A DNA stretch of 64,000 nucleotides from Ignavibacteria bacterium (GCA_013298775.1 JAAFIV010000009.1:1-64000); one strand, 5' to 3'. Numbered from the stretch's first letter, positions 8,791 through 18,200 are shown. Notes: generated by a model not told the origin, from the letters alone. Numbers and translations: made by a program.

Positions 8791-10188
8791 ATGCAACAGC
8801 AACAAAGTATTTCTCTCGGTATTTCCCTTAAACAATTTTCAAAGCACGATATGATGCGGATTTGCGCAACTTTTATCTTTGTTTTATCGTTTGTCTTTAT
8901 TTCGCTCTTTTCCGTGCAGAGCGCACAGGCACAGCGTTTGCAGGATTTGCGTCCGGGCGAACCGATGGATAAAATCATGGCAATTGTGGGGAATGAAATT
9001 ATCCTTCAGTCCGAAGTCGTGGGTCATGCGGTGATGGCTGCTCAGCAAGACCGCGAGCGGCGTGTGCGCCCCGACGACCCGAAAATGCTCAATCGCTCAA
9101 TGGATGTGCTTATCAATGAGCGTCTTGTGATGCTGAAAGCGATTGAAGATAGTATCACCGTTTCGGATGATGAAATTTCCGAGCGCATGGAGTATCAAAT
9201 TCAATCTATGACACAGCAATTCGGCTCAGAACGCCGTATTGAAGAGGTGTACGGGATGCCGATGACCAAAATCCGTCGCGATTTTCGCGAGGAAATTCGT
9301 AAACAACTTTTGTCGGAACGCATTTCGCAACAAAAATTTGCGCTGCTCAAGGTTTCCTCGAAAGATGTGCAGGATTTCTACAAAGGCTATGTCGATTCGA
9401 TTGCGCCTGTTCCTTCGCAGATTGAGCTGTTTCACATTGTGAAAAATATCGAGCCTTCCACGCAAGCAAAAGATAAAAGTATTGCTCTTGCCAAGAGAAT
9501 ACGCGATTCTTTGGTTGCTGGTGGTGATTTTGCAGCCTTTGCCAAGCGTCATAGCCAAGACCCAGGCTCTGCCTCAAGTGGTGGCGATTTGGGCATGGTA
9601 GAGCGCGGAAAATTTATTGCCGAGTTTGAAAAAGTAGCGTACGCGTTGCAAATTGGTGAAATTTCGCAGCCAGTGGAGTCGCCATTTGGTTTTCACATTA
9701 TTCAGCTTTTGGAAAAGCGCGAGAATGCCGTAAAGACGCGCCATATCTTGCTGAAATTGGGGCAAACAGAAGACGATTTAGAGCGCACTAAGAAGTTTAT
9801 GGATTCCCTCAAAACGCGTGTTGCCAAAGGCGAACTCTTTGAAGATTTAGCAAAGCAATACTCCGACGATGCCGATACAAAGGCGTTTGGCGGCTTGCTT
9901 GGGCGCATTGAAGTAGCGAAACTCCCACCAGAAATGCGCACGAAAGTAGAAAAATTGAAAGATGGCGATATTACTGAGCCGATGGTCTATAATTCGCCTA
10001 GCTCAACCAAAAGCGCATTGCACATTGTTCTGAAAAAGAAGTTTATCCCTGAGCATAAAATCGCCTTCGATGAAGACTACAAGCGACTTGAGCAAATGGC
10101 AATGATGCAAAAACGCGCAAAATTCTATGAAACGTGGGTGCAAGATTTGCGCAAATCTATTTATTGGGAAGTGAAAAGTAAGTTTTAA
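8791..10188 (+). CDS. surA: SurA-like periplasmic chaperone / peptidyl-prolyl isomerase
   Basis: A 465-residue exported chaperone. The signal peptide is obvious (IFVLSFVFISLFSVQSAQAQ). The ATG at 8851 (MMRICATF) would give a more normal n-region than the first ATG and may be the real start. The SurA N-terminal domain begins at DKIMAIVGNEIILQSEV, a family hallmark. Two parvulin domains follow at about 209-312 (QIELFHIVKNIEPS ... SGGDLGMVERGKF ... FGFHIIQLLEK) and 315-415 (KTRHILLKLGQ ... AFGGLLGRIE). Overall length and order match SurA. It probably helps outer-membrane protein biogenesis. It lies downstream of another PpiC-type gene, with repeats between the two. Confidence 0.92.
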   Translation: MQQQQSISLGISLKQFSKHDMMRICATFIFVLSFVFISLFSVQSAQAQRLQDLRPGEPMDKIMAIVGNEIILQSEVVGHAVMAAQQDRERRVRPDDPKMLNRSMDVLINERLVMLKAIEDSITVSDDEISERMEYQIQSMTQQFGSERRIEEVYGMPMTKIRRDFREEIRKQLLSERISQQKFALLKVSSKDVQDFYKGYVDSIAPVPSQIELFHIVKNIEPSTQAKDKSIALAKRIRDSLVAGGDFAAFAKRHSQDPGSASSGGDLGMVERGKFIAEFEKVAYALQIGEISQPVESPFGFHIIQLLEKRENAVKTRHILLKLGQTEDDLERTKKFMDSLKTRVAKGELFEDLAKQYSDDADTKAFGGLLGRIEVAKLPPEMRTKVEKLKDGDITEPMVYNSPSSTKSALHIVLKKKFIPEHKIAFDEDYKRLEQMAMMQKRAKFYETWVQDLRKSIYWEVKSKF

Positions 10189-10242
10189 GGAATATTGGGT
10201 AGCGCGTAATACTCTTGTTTTGCGCCATTTGATGCTCTTTCA

Positions 10243-10280
10243 ACGCCACAGACAAAAGTGTCCGTGCTACCGAAGCCTGA
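10243..10280. repeat. Intergenic repeat family A, short partial copy
   Basis: CGCCACAGACAAAAGTGTCCGTG followed by CTACCGAAGCCTGAATGAA is a degenerate half of the family A core, seen in similar form at 3100-3115 and 55668-55700. It lies in the 136 bp gap between surA and queC. No other signal was recognised there. Confidence 0.6.
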
Positions 10281-10324
10281 ATGAATTTATCCACGTACGT
10301 TTGAGTATTCCTTAGCAAGCAACC

Positions 10325-11041
10325 ATGAGCAATACCGCATCAATTCACACTTCATCGAAGCCAATCGCCGTCGTCCTGATGAGCGGTGGGATGGATTCGG
10401 CTGTTTGCGCCGCCATTGCTGATGCGGAAGGTTTTGAGATTGCGGCATTGCATCTCAATTATGGTCAGCGCACGCAGGAGCGAGAATTGCAATCCTTTCA
10501 CCGCGTTGCCGACTACTACAATGCCCAGAAGCGGCTTGTGGTGGATGTTTCTCACTTTGCTGCCATTGGCGGGAGCAGTCTCACCGATGCGAGCATCGCC
10601 GTTTCTGCCGCAGACCTGACAAATACAAATATTCCGACGAGTTACGTTCCTTTTCGGAATGCAAATATTCTTGCAATTGCCGTCTCGTGGGCAGAGGTTC
10701 TGGGCGCAGCGGCATTGTTTATTGGCGCGGTGGAAGAAGATGGAAGCGGTTATCCAGATTGCCGACAAGAATTTTACGATGCTTTTCAGCAGGTGATTGA
10801 TACGGGAACAAAGCCTGAAACCCGCGTGGTTATTCGCACGCCAGTTATTCGATACAGCAAGAAAGATATTGTGCAAAAAGGAATTGCCCTGAACGCGCCA
10901 TTGCAGCATACGTGGTCGTGCTACCAGCGCAATGACCGCGCTTGTGGCGAATGCGACTCCTGCGCCTTGCGTTTGCGCGGCTTCGCAGCAGCAGGTGTGG
11001 AAGACCCGATTGAATACGTACTGCGCCCGCAATACGATTAA
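10325..11041 (+). CDS. queC: 7-cyano-7-deazaguanine synthase
   Basis: ATP-dependent conversion of 7-carboxy-7-deazaguanine to preQ0 in queuosine synthesis. The PP-loop motif SGGMDS is at residues 20-25. The family segment LNYGQRTQERE follows, then TSYVPFRNANILAIA. The zinc site has four cysteines: Cys199, Cys207, Cys210 and Cys213 (CYQRNDRACGECDSC). The length of 238 residues is usual. The first 12 residues are unconserved, so a slightly later start is possible, but no good alternative ATG exists before the motif. No queD, queE or queF gene is present in this window. Confidence 0.96.
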   Translation: MSNTASIHTSSKPIAVVLMSGGMDSAVCAAIADAEGFEIAALHLNYGQRTQERELQSFHRVADYYNAQKRLVVDVSHFAAIGGSSLTDASIAVSAADLTNTNIPTSYVPFRNANILAIAVSWAEVLGAAALFIGAVEEDGSGYPDCRQEFYDAFQQVIDTGTKPETRVVIRTPVIRYSKKDIVQKGIALNAPLQHTWSCYQRNDRACGECDSCALRLRGFAAAGVEDPIEYVLRPQYD

Positions 11042-11072
11042 GAAAACCAAAGGTAGCGAACGCGTTTGTAAG

Positions 11073-11114
11073 CAGAATCTCATTGCCAGAATCTCATTGC
11101 CAGAATCTCATTGC
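11073..11114. repeat. 14-bp tandem repeat, three perfect copies, upstream of PNP gene
   Basis: CAGAATCTCATTGC occurs three times back to back with no mismatch (11073-11086, 11087-11100, 11101-11114). It lies between queC and the phosphorylase start at 11170. Perfect identity points to recent expansion. Confidence 0.9.
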
Positions 11115-11169
11115 AAACATTACTTTAGAATTCCCTCCCATTTTTCACGCACAAACCGTACAAATACGT

Positions 11170-12057
11170 ATGTCCACTTCCGCACACATTCACGCAAAAC
11201 TCGAACAGCAGTACGGCGCATTTTTGAAAGCCTTTCGGCAAAAAAGCAGTGCCGAAGTCGAAGGCGTTATCATTAGCGGAAGCGGTTTGAATCAGGCTTT
11301 GGAGCATTATACGGCATCAGAAGTTGTCCATGCACACGAGATACCAAACTTTCCTTCACCGACCGTCCAAGGGCATTCTTCGTCTATTCGCATCATCACG
11401 ATTGAAGGCAAGCGCGTAGCGCATTTCACAGGACGCTGCCATTTGTACGAAGGCTGGACAATGCAGGAATCGCTTGCGCAAATAGCATTGGGGCGGCTTC
11501 TGGGCGCACGCTTTGCCGTGATTACCAATTCCGCCGGCGGCATGTTCAATACGTACACGCCTGGCGATATTATGCTGATTGAAGATACGCTGAACCTCAT
11601 GTTTCGTCCCGTGCAGCGCGGTTGGCTGTCGGAAAACGCACCCGAAAAACACGAGAATTCGCACCCTAATAATTCGCACCTTGATTACTCGCGCCGTGCA
11701 TCGGGCGAAGCAATTATTTCGCAATCATGGCGAAAGCGCATTGTTCCTGAGTTGGCGGCGCGAGGCACTCCCTTTCATCAAGGTACGTACATTGCCGTAA
11801 CGGGTCCGACCTTTGAAACGCCCGCCGAAGCCCGTATGTACAAGCGTTTAGGCGGTCAAGCAATTGGAATGTCCACTGCGCATGAAGCTGAGTTTGCGAA
11901 TGTCTGCGGAATGAGCGTGGCAGCGTGTTCAATGATTACCAATATGCTGCCTGAAAGTGCGGCAGTGACGGTCTCGCACGATACGGTGCTGTCTTCAGCA
12001 GGTGTTGGTGCGCCTCGCGTAGCGGCGTTTATTGCGGCAGCGTGCAAAACGGCGTGA
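11170..12057 (+). CDS. Purine nucleoside phosphorylase (trimeric, inosine/guanosine type)
   Basis: Phosphorolysis of purine nucleosides for salvage in the cytoplasm. Family hallmarks in order: VEGVIISGSGLNQAL (phosphate loop region), GKRVAHFTGRCHLYEGW, AVITNSAGGMFNTYTPGDIM, YIAVTGPTFETPAEARMYKRLG and AIGMSTAHEAEFANVCGM, where the Glu and the Asn/Thr of the base site normally lie. From the ATG at 11170 (MSTSAHIHAK) it has 295 residues. The frame runs on to 11083, but that would read through the tandem repeat, so the later ATG is preferred. A polar insertion (ENAPEKHENSHPNNSHLDYS) near residue 160 is slightly unusual. Confidence 0.93.
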   Translation: MSTSAHIHAKLEQQYGAFLKAFRQKSSAEVEGVIISGSGLNQALEHYTASEVVHAHEIPNFPSPTVQGHSSSIRIITIEGKRVAHFTGRCHLYEGWTMQESLAQIALGRLLGARFAVITNSAGGMFNTYTPGDIMLIEDTLNLMFRPVQRGWLSENAPEKHENSHPNNSHLDYSRRASGEAIISQSWRKRIVPELAARGTPFHQGTYIAVTGPTFETPAEARMYKRLGGQAIGMSTAHEAEFANVCGMSVAACSMITNMLPESAAVTVSHDTVLSSAGVGAPRVAAFIAAACKTA

Positions 12058-12203
12058 GAAGAGAAAGGATGAAATCTGAAGGATGAATTTTTAACTTTCA
12101 GTATCATCTTCATCAATCTAATCATCCTCATCTGCATCTATTCTTCATGGTTGAGACCTGACCAGTTACCTTGATTTTTCTTCTTGATTTTTCCGCATTT
12201 GGT

Positions 12204-13070
12204 ATGAATTCACCGAAAACACGTTCTCAACATCCAACTTCTCAGGCTGCGCATTCACAATTATCACGCTCTCTGCGCTCAGTATTGACGCGCATTCGCG
12301 CTGAGGATTGGGAGATTATTGGGCTGTATTTTTTTCTCATGGCGGGCAGTCTGTGGCACGTTTTGGGGGTATTGCAAACAGCGATGTCCGTGCTTTCGGG
12401 TCCGGTCGTGGTGATGATTGCCTTGTGGATTGCCTACCGCTACGACCAAATCTTGCGCCGCGAGCGAGGTATGGCGATGCAGTCGCAACAAGAAGATAAA
12501 AAAAACGGTAGAGAAGCCGCACAAAAACAAGCTCTGCGGGGATTGGCACAATTTCAACACTCCTCTGTAACGGTGCGTTTTCACTCGTGGAATGCCGCCG
12601 TTGGCGTTCTTTGCTTTACGTTGGAATATATTGGCGTGAAAACAGGAGTCATTTTTGGGAAATATCAATACATGGACGTATGGATTCCCGCGCTGAATGG
12701 CGTGCCGCTTGCCATTAGTTTTGCGTGGTTGGGGATGCTGTTATCGTCGTTTGCGGTGGTGCAACGCACTCTTGTCTCGGTGCGGTCTCAGTGGCTTCGT
12801 GCCTTGTTTGTCGCGCTCTGTATGACAATTTTTGATATGTTTATGGAGCCAGTTTCGGTAAAACTGCACTACTGGCACTGGCTGGAAATCACGGGGAATA
12901 GCTTTATTGTCGCGCCCTTGCAGAATTATATGGCGTGGTTCGGGATTAGCTTTGTGCTGGCGTATGCCGCTTTGCGCTTAGGCTTGTTCCAAACACCAAT
13001 GCCGCGTGTGGCATGGCACGGCTACTGGGCGCAGTTGCTGTACTTTAGTGTGATTGCGCTTGCGGCGTAG
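12204..13070 (+). CDS. CruF-like carotenoid 1,2-hydratase family membrane protein (DUF422)
   Basis: Multi-pass inner-membrane protein of 288 residues. The family signature is present: FTLEYIGVKTGVIFGKYQYM, NGVPLAISFAWLGML and FDMFMEPVSVKLHYWHW, with conserved acidic residues beside the helices. Characterised members (CruF; bisanhydrobacterioruberin hydratase) add water across a terminal double bond of a carotenoid. An N-terminal polar extension of about 35 residues and a charged loop with RRERGMAMQSQQEDKKNGRE are less conserved. I chose the ATG at 12204 over the TTG at 12171. No other carotenoid gene is in the window. dxs, which supplies isoprenoid precursors, is 7 kb away. Confidence 0.85.
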   Translation: MNSPKTRSQHPTSQAAHSQLSRSLRSVLTRIRAEDWEIIGLYFFLMAGSLWHVLGVLQTAMSVLSGPVVVMIALWIAYRYDQILRRERGMAMQSQQEDKKNGREAAQKQALRGLAQFQHSSVTVRFHSWNAAVGVLCFTLEYIGVKTGVIFGKYQYMDVWIPALNGVPLAISFAWLGMLLSSFAVVQRTLVSVRSQWLRALFVALCMTIFDMFMEPVSVKLHYWHWLEITGNSFIVAPLQNYMAWFGISFVLAYAALRLGLFQTPMPRVAWHGYWAQLLYFSVIALAA

Positions 13071-13100
13071 GTTGTACGCGCTTTGCAGAGTGCATAGCAA

Positions 13101-13143
13101 AAAAAAGCTGAAAGCCAGCTACGTTGTGGCTTTCAGCTTTTTT
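13101..13143. terminator. Bidirectional rho-independent terminator
   Basis: A perfect 17 bp inverted repeat (AAAAAAGCTGAAAGCCA with its complement), a 9 nt loop, and A/T tracts on both sides. It lies between two convergent genes, the carotenoid gene (plus) and serS (minus), and can end both transcripts. The two DNA strands are nearly equivalent, so either direction is served. Confidence 0.95.
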
Positions 13144-13181
13144 ATGCTTCAGATTTCATCCCTCAGACTTCATCCCTTTCT

Positions 13182-14456
13182 TCAGATAACATCAAAGCCA
13201 CAATAGGAACGAAGCGGCTCTGGCACGCGAATATGACCGTCTTCGGTTTGATAATGCTCCAAAATTGCCACCATGAGACGCGGCGTAGCAACACCACTGC
13301 CATTCAAGGTATGCACAAACTCAGGTTTCGCGCTGGGTTCGGGGCGGAAGCGGATATTTGCGCGGCGTGCTTGAAAATCCTCAAAGTTCGAGCAAGACGA
13401 GACTTCAAGCCACTTCTGCTCACAGGGCGACCACACTTCGAGGTCGTAGGTTTTCGCACTTGTGAAGCCTGTATCGCCTTTGCAGAGGAGAATCGTGCGA
13501 AAAGGAATACCAAGTGCTTTCAAAATTCCCTCCGCATCGCCAACGAGAGACTCAAGCTCCGCGTAGGATTCATCAGGCTTGGCGAACTTTACCATTTCGA
13601 TTTTATTGAACTGATGCAAACGCAAAAAGCCGCGTGTGTCCTTGCCATAACTGCCCGCCTCGCGCCGAAAACACGCCGAATACCCGCAATGTTTCTTGGT
13701 CAATTCCGCCGCCGACAGAATGTCATCCCGATAAATGTTGGTAATCGGAACTTCTGCGGTGGGAATCAGATACAATTCATCATCTTTGGCGTGGTACATA
13801 TCTTCAGCAAACTTTGGCAACTGCCCTGTACCCCGCATAGATGCTTCATTTACAAGAAATGGCACAAATACTTCGGTGTAGCCATTGTTTGCCGTGTGGT
13901 GGTCGAGCATAAAATTGAGTAATGCTCGCTCCAAACGCGCTCCCTTGCCTGTGTAGAGCGGAAATCCGCTGCCTGAAATTTTTGCACCACGCTCAAAATC
14001 AACGATGCCAAGTTGCTTTGCAATCGTCGCGTGGTCTTTACGGAACCCAGCTTCAATGCCAATAGGGTTGATGCCATCCAAGCGGCGTATTTCCACGTTA
14101 GAGGACGCATCTTTGCCGTCAGGAACGCTGGAATGCAGCACATTCGGGATGTAGAGCGCAATGTGTTCTAATTCGGTCTCCACGCCGCGTAGATCCTCAT
14201 CAAGCTGCTTGATGGTGTCGGAAACGGTCTTCATTTCCGCGATGAGTGTGTCCGCATTCTCTTTGGATTTTTTCAAGCGAGCAATTTCTTCGGAAACCGT
14301 GTTGCGTTTTTCCTTCAATTCTTGTGCTTGCTGAATAATGTGGCGGCGGCGTTCATCCAATTTCACGTAGCCATCAATATCAGGCTGGGTGTGCTTGGCG
14401 AGCGAGTTCTGGCGCACGTGGTCGGCGTTCTCACGGATAAATTTTGCGTCGAGCAT
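13182..14456 (-). CDS. serS: Seryl-tRNA synthetase
   Basis: Class II aminoacyl-tRNA synthetase of 424 residues from the ATG at 14456 (MLDAKFIRENADHVRQ), which matches the family N-terminus exactly; the frame extends a further ten codons that do not fit. The N-terminal tRNA-binding coiled coil covers about residues 28-100 (RRHIIQQAQELKEKRNTVSE ... LRGVETELEHI). Motif 2 is CFRREAGSYGKDTRGFLRLHQF and motif 3 is LNGSGVATPRLMVAILEHYQ. All segments expected for an active enzyme are present. No T-box leader was recognised upstream; instead there are short tandem repeats. Confidence 0.97.
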   Translation of the reverse strand: MLDAKFIRENADHVRQNSLAKHTQPDIDGYVKLDERRRHIIQQAQELKEKRNTVSEEIARLKKSKENADTLIAEMKTVSDTIKQLDEDLRGVETELEHIALYIPNVLHSSVPDGKDASSNVEIRRLDGINPIGIEAGFRKDHATIAKQLGIVDFERGAKISGSGFPLYTGKGARLERALLNFMLDHHTANNGYTEVFVPFLVNEASMRGTGQLPKFAEDMYHAKDDELYLIPTAEVPITNIYRDDILSAAELTKKHCGYSACFRREAGSYGKDTRGFLRLHQFNKIEMVKFAKPDESYAELESLVGDAEGILKALGIPFRTILLCKGDTGFTSAKTYDLEVWSPCEQKWLEVSSCSNFEDFQARRANIRFRPEPSAKPEFVHTLNGSGVATPRLMVAILEHYQTEDGHIRVPEPLRSYCGFDVI

Positions 14457-14512
14457 GGCAGTAAAAATGATGCTAAAAAATGGCAAAAAAAATGCGGTAC
14501 TCGGTACAAATA

Positions 14513-14563
14513 TCCTTGCGAAATGTCGCTACGAAATATCGCTACGAAATATCAGTACGAAGC
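14513..14563. repeat. 13-bp tandem repeat, about four copies
   Basis: Two perfect copies of TCGCTACGAAATA (14526-14538, 14539-14551) are flanked by diverged ones: TCCTTGCGAAATG on the left and TCAGTACGAAGCC on the right. It lies in the gap between serS and the cyclase gene, in the serS upstream region. The rest of that gap (14564-14663) shows no recognisable terminator for the cyclase. Confidence 0.75.
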
Positions 14564-14663
14564 CGCATAGACTGTACAAAGTTACGAAATTAACGAGTAA
14601 GTTTTGTGGAATTATAGGAAAAATTTTCGGTAACCGATTTGATTCTCCAAGCAGCATAAAACC

Positions 14664-17600
14664 TCATCGCGCAGCCTTTTCGCCTAGCACAAAATAGGTT
14701 TTCATTTGCCCTTTGCCTTTTACCTCAATCGTGCCGCGTTCTTCAAAATCGAACTCATTTTTCAAGAGCAAATACACATCTTCCGTGCAGTGAACGCGCC
14801 GTGCTTCACCCGTAGATTCCATGCGGCTTGCGGTGTTTACGGCATCGCCCCAGAGGTCGTAGGCAAATTTCCGCATACCAATCACTCCCGCAACGACGGG
14901 ACCTGTCTGTACGCCAATGCGGATGGAGATTTTTTCATCTAAATCTTCGGTCAGAACCTGTATTTCGCGACACGCGTCCAGCGCCATACGTATTACCTGT
15001 GCCGTGTGGTTTGGTGTTGGCTCTGGTAAGCCGCCAACGAGCATGTATGCGTCGCCGATGGTCTTGATTTTTTCCAGTTTATATTTTGCTGCCAAGAGGT
15101 CGAAGGTGGTGAAAATCATACTTAGATTTTCCACCAAATGCTCCGGCGACACGCGTGCAGACATGTTGGTAAAGCCCACAATATCTGCAAAGAGAACAGT
15201 TACGCTGTCGAATTTATCGGCAATAATTTTCTCGCCTTTTTTGAGGCGTTCTGCAATTTTCGGCGGCAAAATATTGAGCAGCAGCATCTCCGACTTTTGG
15301 CGTTCTTCTTCAATCAGCAAATTCTTTTCCTGAAGCTGGCTGTTGCGCAGCTCAATTTCCGTTGCTTGTTCATCCAAAATGTGCATTTGGCGTTGAATTT
15401 CTGCCGTGCGGTCATCCACAAGTTTTGCCAGAACCCGCTCCCGCTCTTGCAGCAAGCGCACACGCCATTGCAAAAAGCCCCACACGCCGCCAACAATGGC
15501 GAGCGCGGAAAGGCAATAAAACCACCACGTCCGATAAAATCTCGGCTTGACGGCAAAACTCAAACTCGCACCAACGTCGTTCCACACGCCATCGTTATTC
15601 CGCGCTTGAACGCGAAAGGTGTATTCGCTCGGCGGAAGATTCGTGTAATAGGCTTCACGACGTTGTCCCACGTCAATCCAATCTTCATCCAAGCCATCTA
15701 AGCGGTAGCGAAAGGCAACGTTATCGGGAAACAGCAGACTAAGCGCGGTATAGCGAATCGTGATACGCTCTGTTCTGGGCGGCAGTTTGGGGATTTCTCC
15801 CAGCGCGAAAGGTGTTTTTTTCTCATTGGCAATCAAATCTTCAATCGCAACAGGCGGCGGAATCGTGTTCAGCACAAGGCGGCGTGTGTGGAAGCTCACC
15901 ATACCTTTCATCGTGGGAAACCAGAGTGCGCCGTCGCGCGTCGTGCAAGCAGCAGGCTGTCCGCCGCCGTTGCACTCGACGCTGCGCATACCATCGCTTT
16001 TTCCGTAGCGGCGCACTTCTACGCCAGTGCGTGTTCCCGCTAGAAGCTCGCGAATATGCTCTTTGGGAATCATGGTAATTCCCCCCAAGCCGCTTAAATA
16101 GTAGTCTCCGCGCGAATCGTGTATCATCCAGCGCGATACATCTTCGGCTAACCCATTTTTGCGAGAAAGTGTGGTCAGGGTAATATTTTGTGTGCCAGAA
16201 GATTGAGCTTTGATGCTGCTTTCAGGGCAGAGCGCGATGCCAAATTGTGTGCCAATCCACATCACGCCGTCGTTGTCGCGGGCAACGTAGAGGACGGTAT
16301 TGCTTGGTAATCCATTTTTCTGTGTAAGCGTTGTCATTGCTCCTTGTGCGGCATTTTGTCCTGAGTGTGGCGTGAGAATACACACGCCGCCATCGCGTGT
16401 GGCGAGCCAAAGCCGCTCTTGCTTGTCTTCAGCGATTGCCACGATGAAATCACTGCTCAGTCCATTTGCGGTCGAAAATGCGGGAACAAGAGTTTTTCCT
16501 TCCAAACGGTACAAACCCGCACCAAATGTGCCTATCCAGACCGTTCCTTTGCTATCTTCATAAATTGCCCGAACCGTATTCTGCGCAATGCCTTCGCTTC
16601 CCACGATATGCGAAAATACGCCATTTTCATAGCGAATAATTCCTAACCCCGTTGTGCCGAAAAGCATAGTTCCAGAGCGGGTTTCAGCGATTGCCCGCAC
16701 GAATGCGCCTTGTGGAATGCCCGCCGTTTTGCGGCTTGTACCATTTTTACCATCATTGTCGAAATGTTCTGCTTTTTCGAGCGTAAGCCGCGTCAGACCT
16801 GTGTTGTAGAAACTTCCTAGCCAGAGTGCGCCAGAGCGGTCTTGCAGCGCGGTGGAGTAAATATCATCGTGCAAGCCTTCTTTTTTGCCCCAGACCGTAA
16901 ATTTGGGGTCTTTGATGCGGTCAATGCCACTACCGCCCGCCGCCATCCACATACTGCCTTCGTAGTCTTCTGCAAGAGAAAGAATGGTATTGCTGGAAAG
17001 CGCAGAGTTACTGGTGTTTAGCGTTGTGATGCCGTTATTTACCGTGCTGCCAGTGTACCGATTTAAGCCATTGCTGGTGCCAATCCACAACACGCCTAAG
17101 CGATTGACGAGCAAGCAGGAGACCGCATCACTACTGAGTCCGCTTGCTACTCCAAGCCGCGTGGAAAATGCACCATTCACAAAACGCTGCACGCCTTGAC
17201 TTGCCGTGCCAATCCATACGCCGCTCACGCTATCGGCTGCAAGCGCGGTGATTACTTCATCGGCGAGACCTTGTGTTCTCGTGAAATGTGTAAGATTGCT
17301 CGGTGAAATTGGTGCCGTTGCGTTATTGATACGGAAAACGCCGTCTTGCTGAGTGCCAATCCAAATAGCATGGGTGCGGTCTTCGGTAATTGCGGAGATT
17401 TCAACAGGAGGAAAATCGCGTACAAATTCGGGCGTGGAAACCTCACCAGAAGCGGATTCCTGCAAGCGTACCAAACCATTCAAAGTGCCAACCCACACGA
17501 TACCGCGTGAGTCCTGATGCACCGAGCGCACAAAGCTAAACTGCTCGCTCGTTTCGGAAATAATTTGCGTAAACGCGCCTTTCCAATAGCGAATCAAGCC

Positions 17601-18122
17601 ATTGCCGCCCGTGCCAATCCACAATGCACCATCGGGTGCGGCATACAGAGCTTTGATGTCGTTGCCGCGTAACGTTGGCGTGTTGGAGGTGTCGAGAAGA
17701 ACAAACCGCGCACCATCGAAGCGCAGCAGTCCTGATGCCGTCGCAATCCACACGTAGCCATCCCGCGTTTGGGCAATGCTCACGGGCGAAACATCAGGCG
17801 GTAAGGTCGGTGTGCCAGATTCGCTCGTCCATGTATCGTACAAATACTGGCTTGGGAGCTTGTGCGGATGTAAACTTGGTAAGAAGGTTTGTTTGCCAAG
17901 GATATTGCTTGAAGGCGTTGCTGAGACTTGTGCAGAGAGTTTTTGAGCAAGAAGAAGAGGCGTGTACAAGGGCAGAACAAGGAAAACGAGAAAATTCAAC
18001 AAGAACGTCCATCCAAAGAAGCTCGATAACAAGCGGGTTCTACGGTGCATAGCGTGGGCGAATGATGAACGTCGTGCAATCAAACGAGCAGTGGAAAGAG
18101 TGAGCATGAACTTCTTCAACAT
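14664..18122 (-). CDS. Sensor adenylate cyclase: periplasmic Reg_prop propeller, Y_Y_Y domain, membrane helix, class III cyclase
   Basis: A 1152-residue membrane sensor predicted to turn an outside signal into cAMP. After a long hydrophobic signal region (FLLNFLVFLVLPLYTPLLL) come about fourteen propeller blades of the type DGALWIGT-NGL-RY, filling residues 95-770. Next are a Y_Y_Y domain (YTNLPPSEYTFRVQARNNDG), a membrane helix (FYCLSALAIVGGVWGFLQW), a coiled coil and a cyclase domain (about 950-1150). Cyclase residues are all present with family spacing: metal Asp980 and Asp1024, ATP-type Lys1020 and Asp1089, transition-state Asn1096 and Arg1100. Lys and Asp at the purine positions favour adenylate over guanylate cyclase. 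A homodimer would have two complete sites. Later in-frame ATGs at 18107 and 18050 are possible starts. No cAMP receptor gene is nearby. Confidence 0.9.
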   Translation of the reverse strand: MLKKFMLTLSTARLIARRSSFAHAMHRRTRLLSSFFGWTFLLNFLVFLVLPLYTPLLLAQKLSAQVSATPSSNILGKQTFLPSLHPHKLPSQYLYDTWTSESGTPTLPPDVSPVSIAQTRDGYVWIATASGLLRFDGARFVLLDTSNTPTLRGNDIKALYAAPDGALWIGTGGNGLIRYWKGAFTQIISETSEQFSFVRSVHQDSRGIVWVGTLNGLVRLQESASGEVSTPEFVRDFPPVEISAITEDRTHAIWIGTQQDGVFRINNATAPISPSNLTHFTRTQGLADEVITALAADSVSGVWIGTASQGVQRFVNGAFSTRLGVASGLSSDAVSCLLVNRLGVLWIGTSNGLNRYTGSTVNNGITTLNTSNSALSSNTILSLAEDYEGSMWMAAGGSGIDRIKDPKFTVWGKKEGLHDDIYSTALQDRSGALWLGSFYNTGLTRLTLEKAEHFDNDGKNGTSRKTAGIPQGAFVRAIAETRSGTMLFGTTGLGIIRYENGVFSHIVGSEGIAQNTVRAIYEDSKGTVWIGTFGAGLYRLEGKTLVPAFSTANGLSSDFIVAIAEDKQERLWLATRDGGVCILTPHSGQNAAQGAMTTLTQKNGLPSNTVLYVARDNDGVMWIGTQFGIALCPESSIKAQSSGTQNITLTTLSRKNGLAEDVSRWMIHDSRGDYYLSGLGGITMIPKEHIRELLAGTRTGVEVRRYGKSDGMRSVECNGGGQPAACTTRDGALWFPTMKGMVSFHTRRLVLNTIPPPVAIEDLIANEKKTPFALGEIPKLPPRTERITIRYTALSLLFPDNVAFRYRLDGLDEDWIDVGQRREAYYTNLPPSEYTFRVQARNNDGVWNDVGASLSFAVKPRFYRTWWFYCLSALAIVGGVWGFLQWRVRLLQERERVLAKLVDDRTAEIQRQMHILDEQATEIELRNSQLQEKNLLIEEERQKSEMLLLNILPPKIAERLKKGEKIIADKFDSVTVLFADIVGFTNMSARVSPEHLVENLSMIFTTFDLLAAKYKLEKIKTIGDAYMLVGGLPEPTPNHTAQVIRMALDACREIQVLTEDLDEKISIRIGVQTGPVVAGVIGMRKFAYDLWGDAVNTASRMESTGEARRVHCTEDVYLLLKNEFDFEERGTIEVKGKGQMKTYFVLGEKAAR

Positions 18123-18200
18123 AAAACTTCTTCAACTTTTAATTTACGCTTTGTTTATCTTTCCGCCAAGTGGTGTTTTCTCGAAGGAGAAAAGTGCGCG

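Noticed and set aside
14457-14663. T-box leader for serS
   Set aside because: No T-box sequence or specifier stem recognised; the region holds 13-bp tandem repeats instead.
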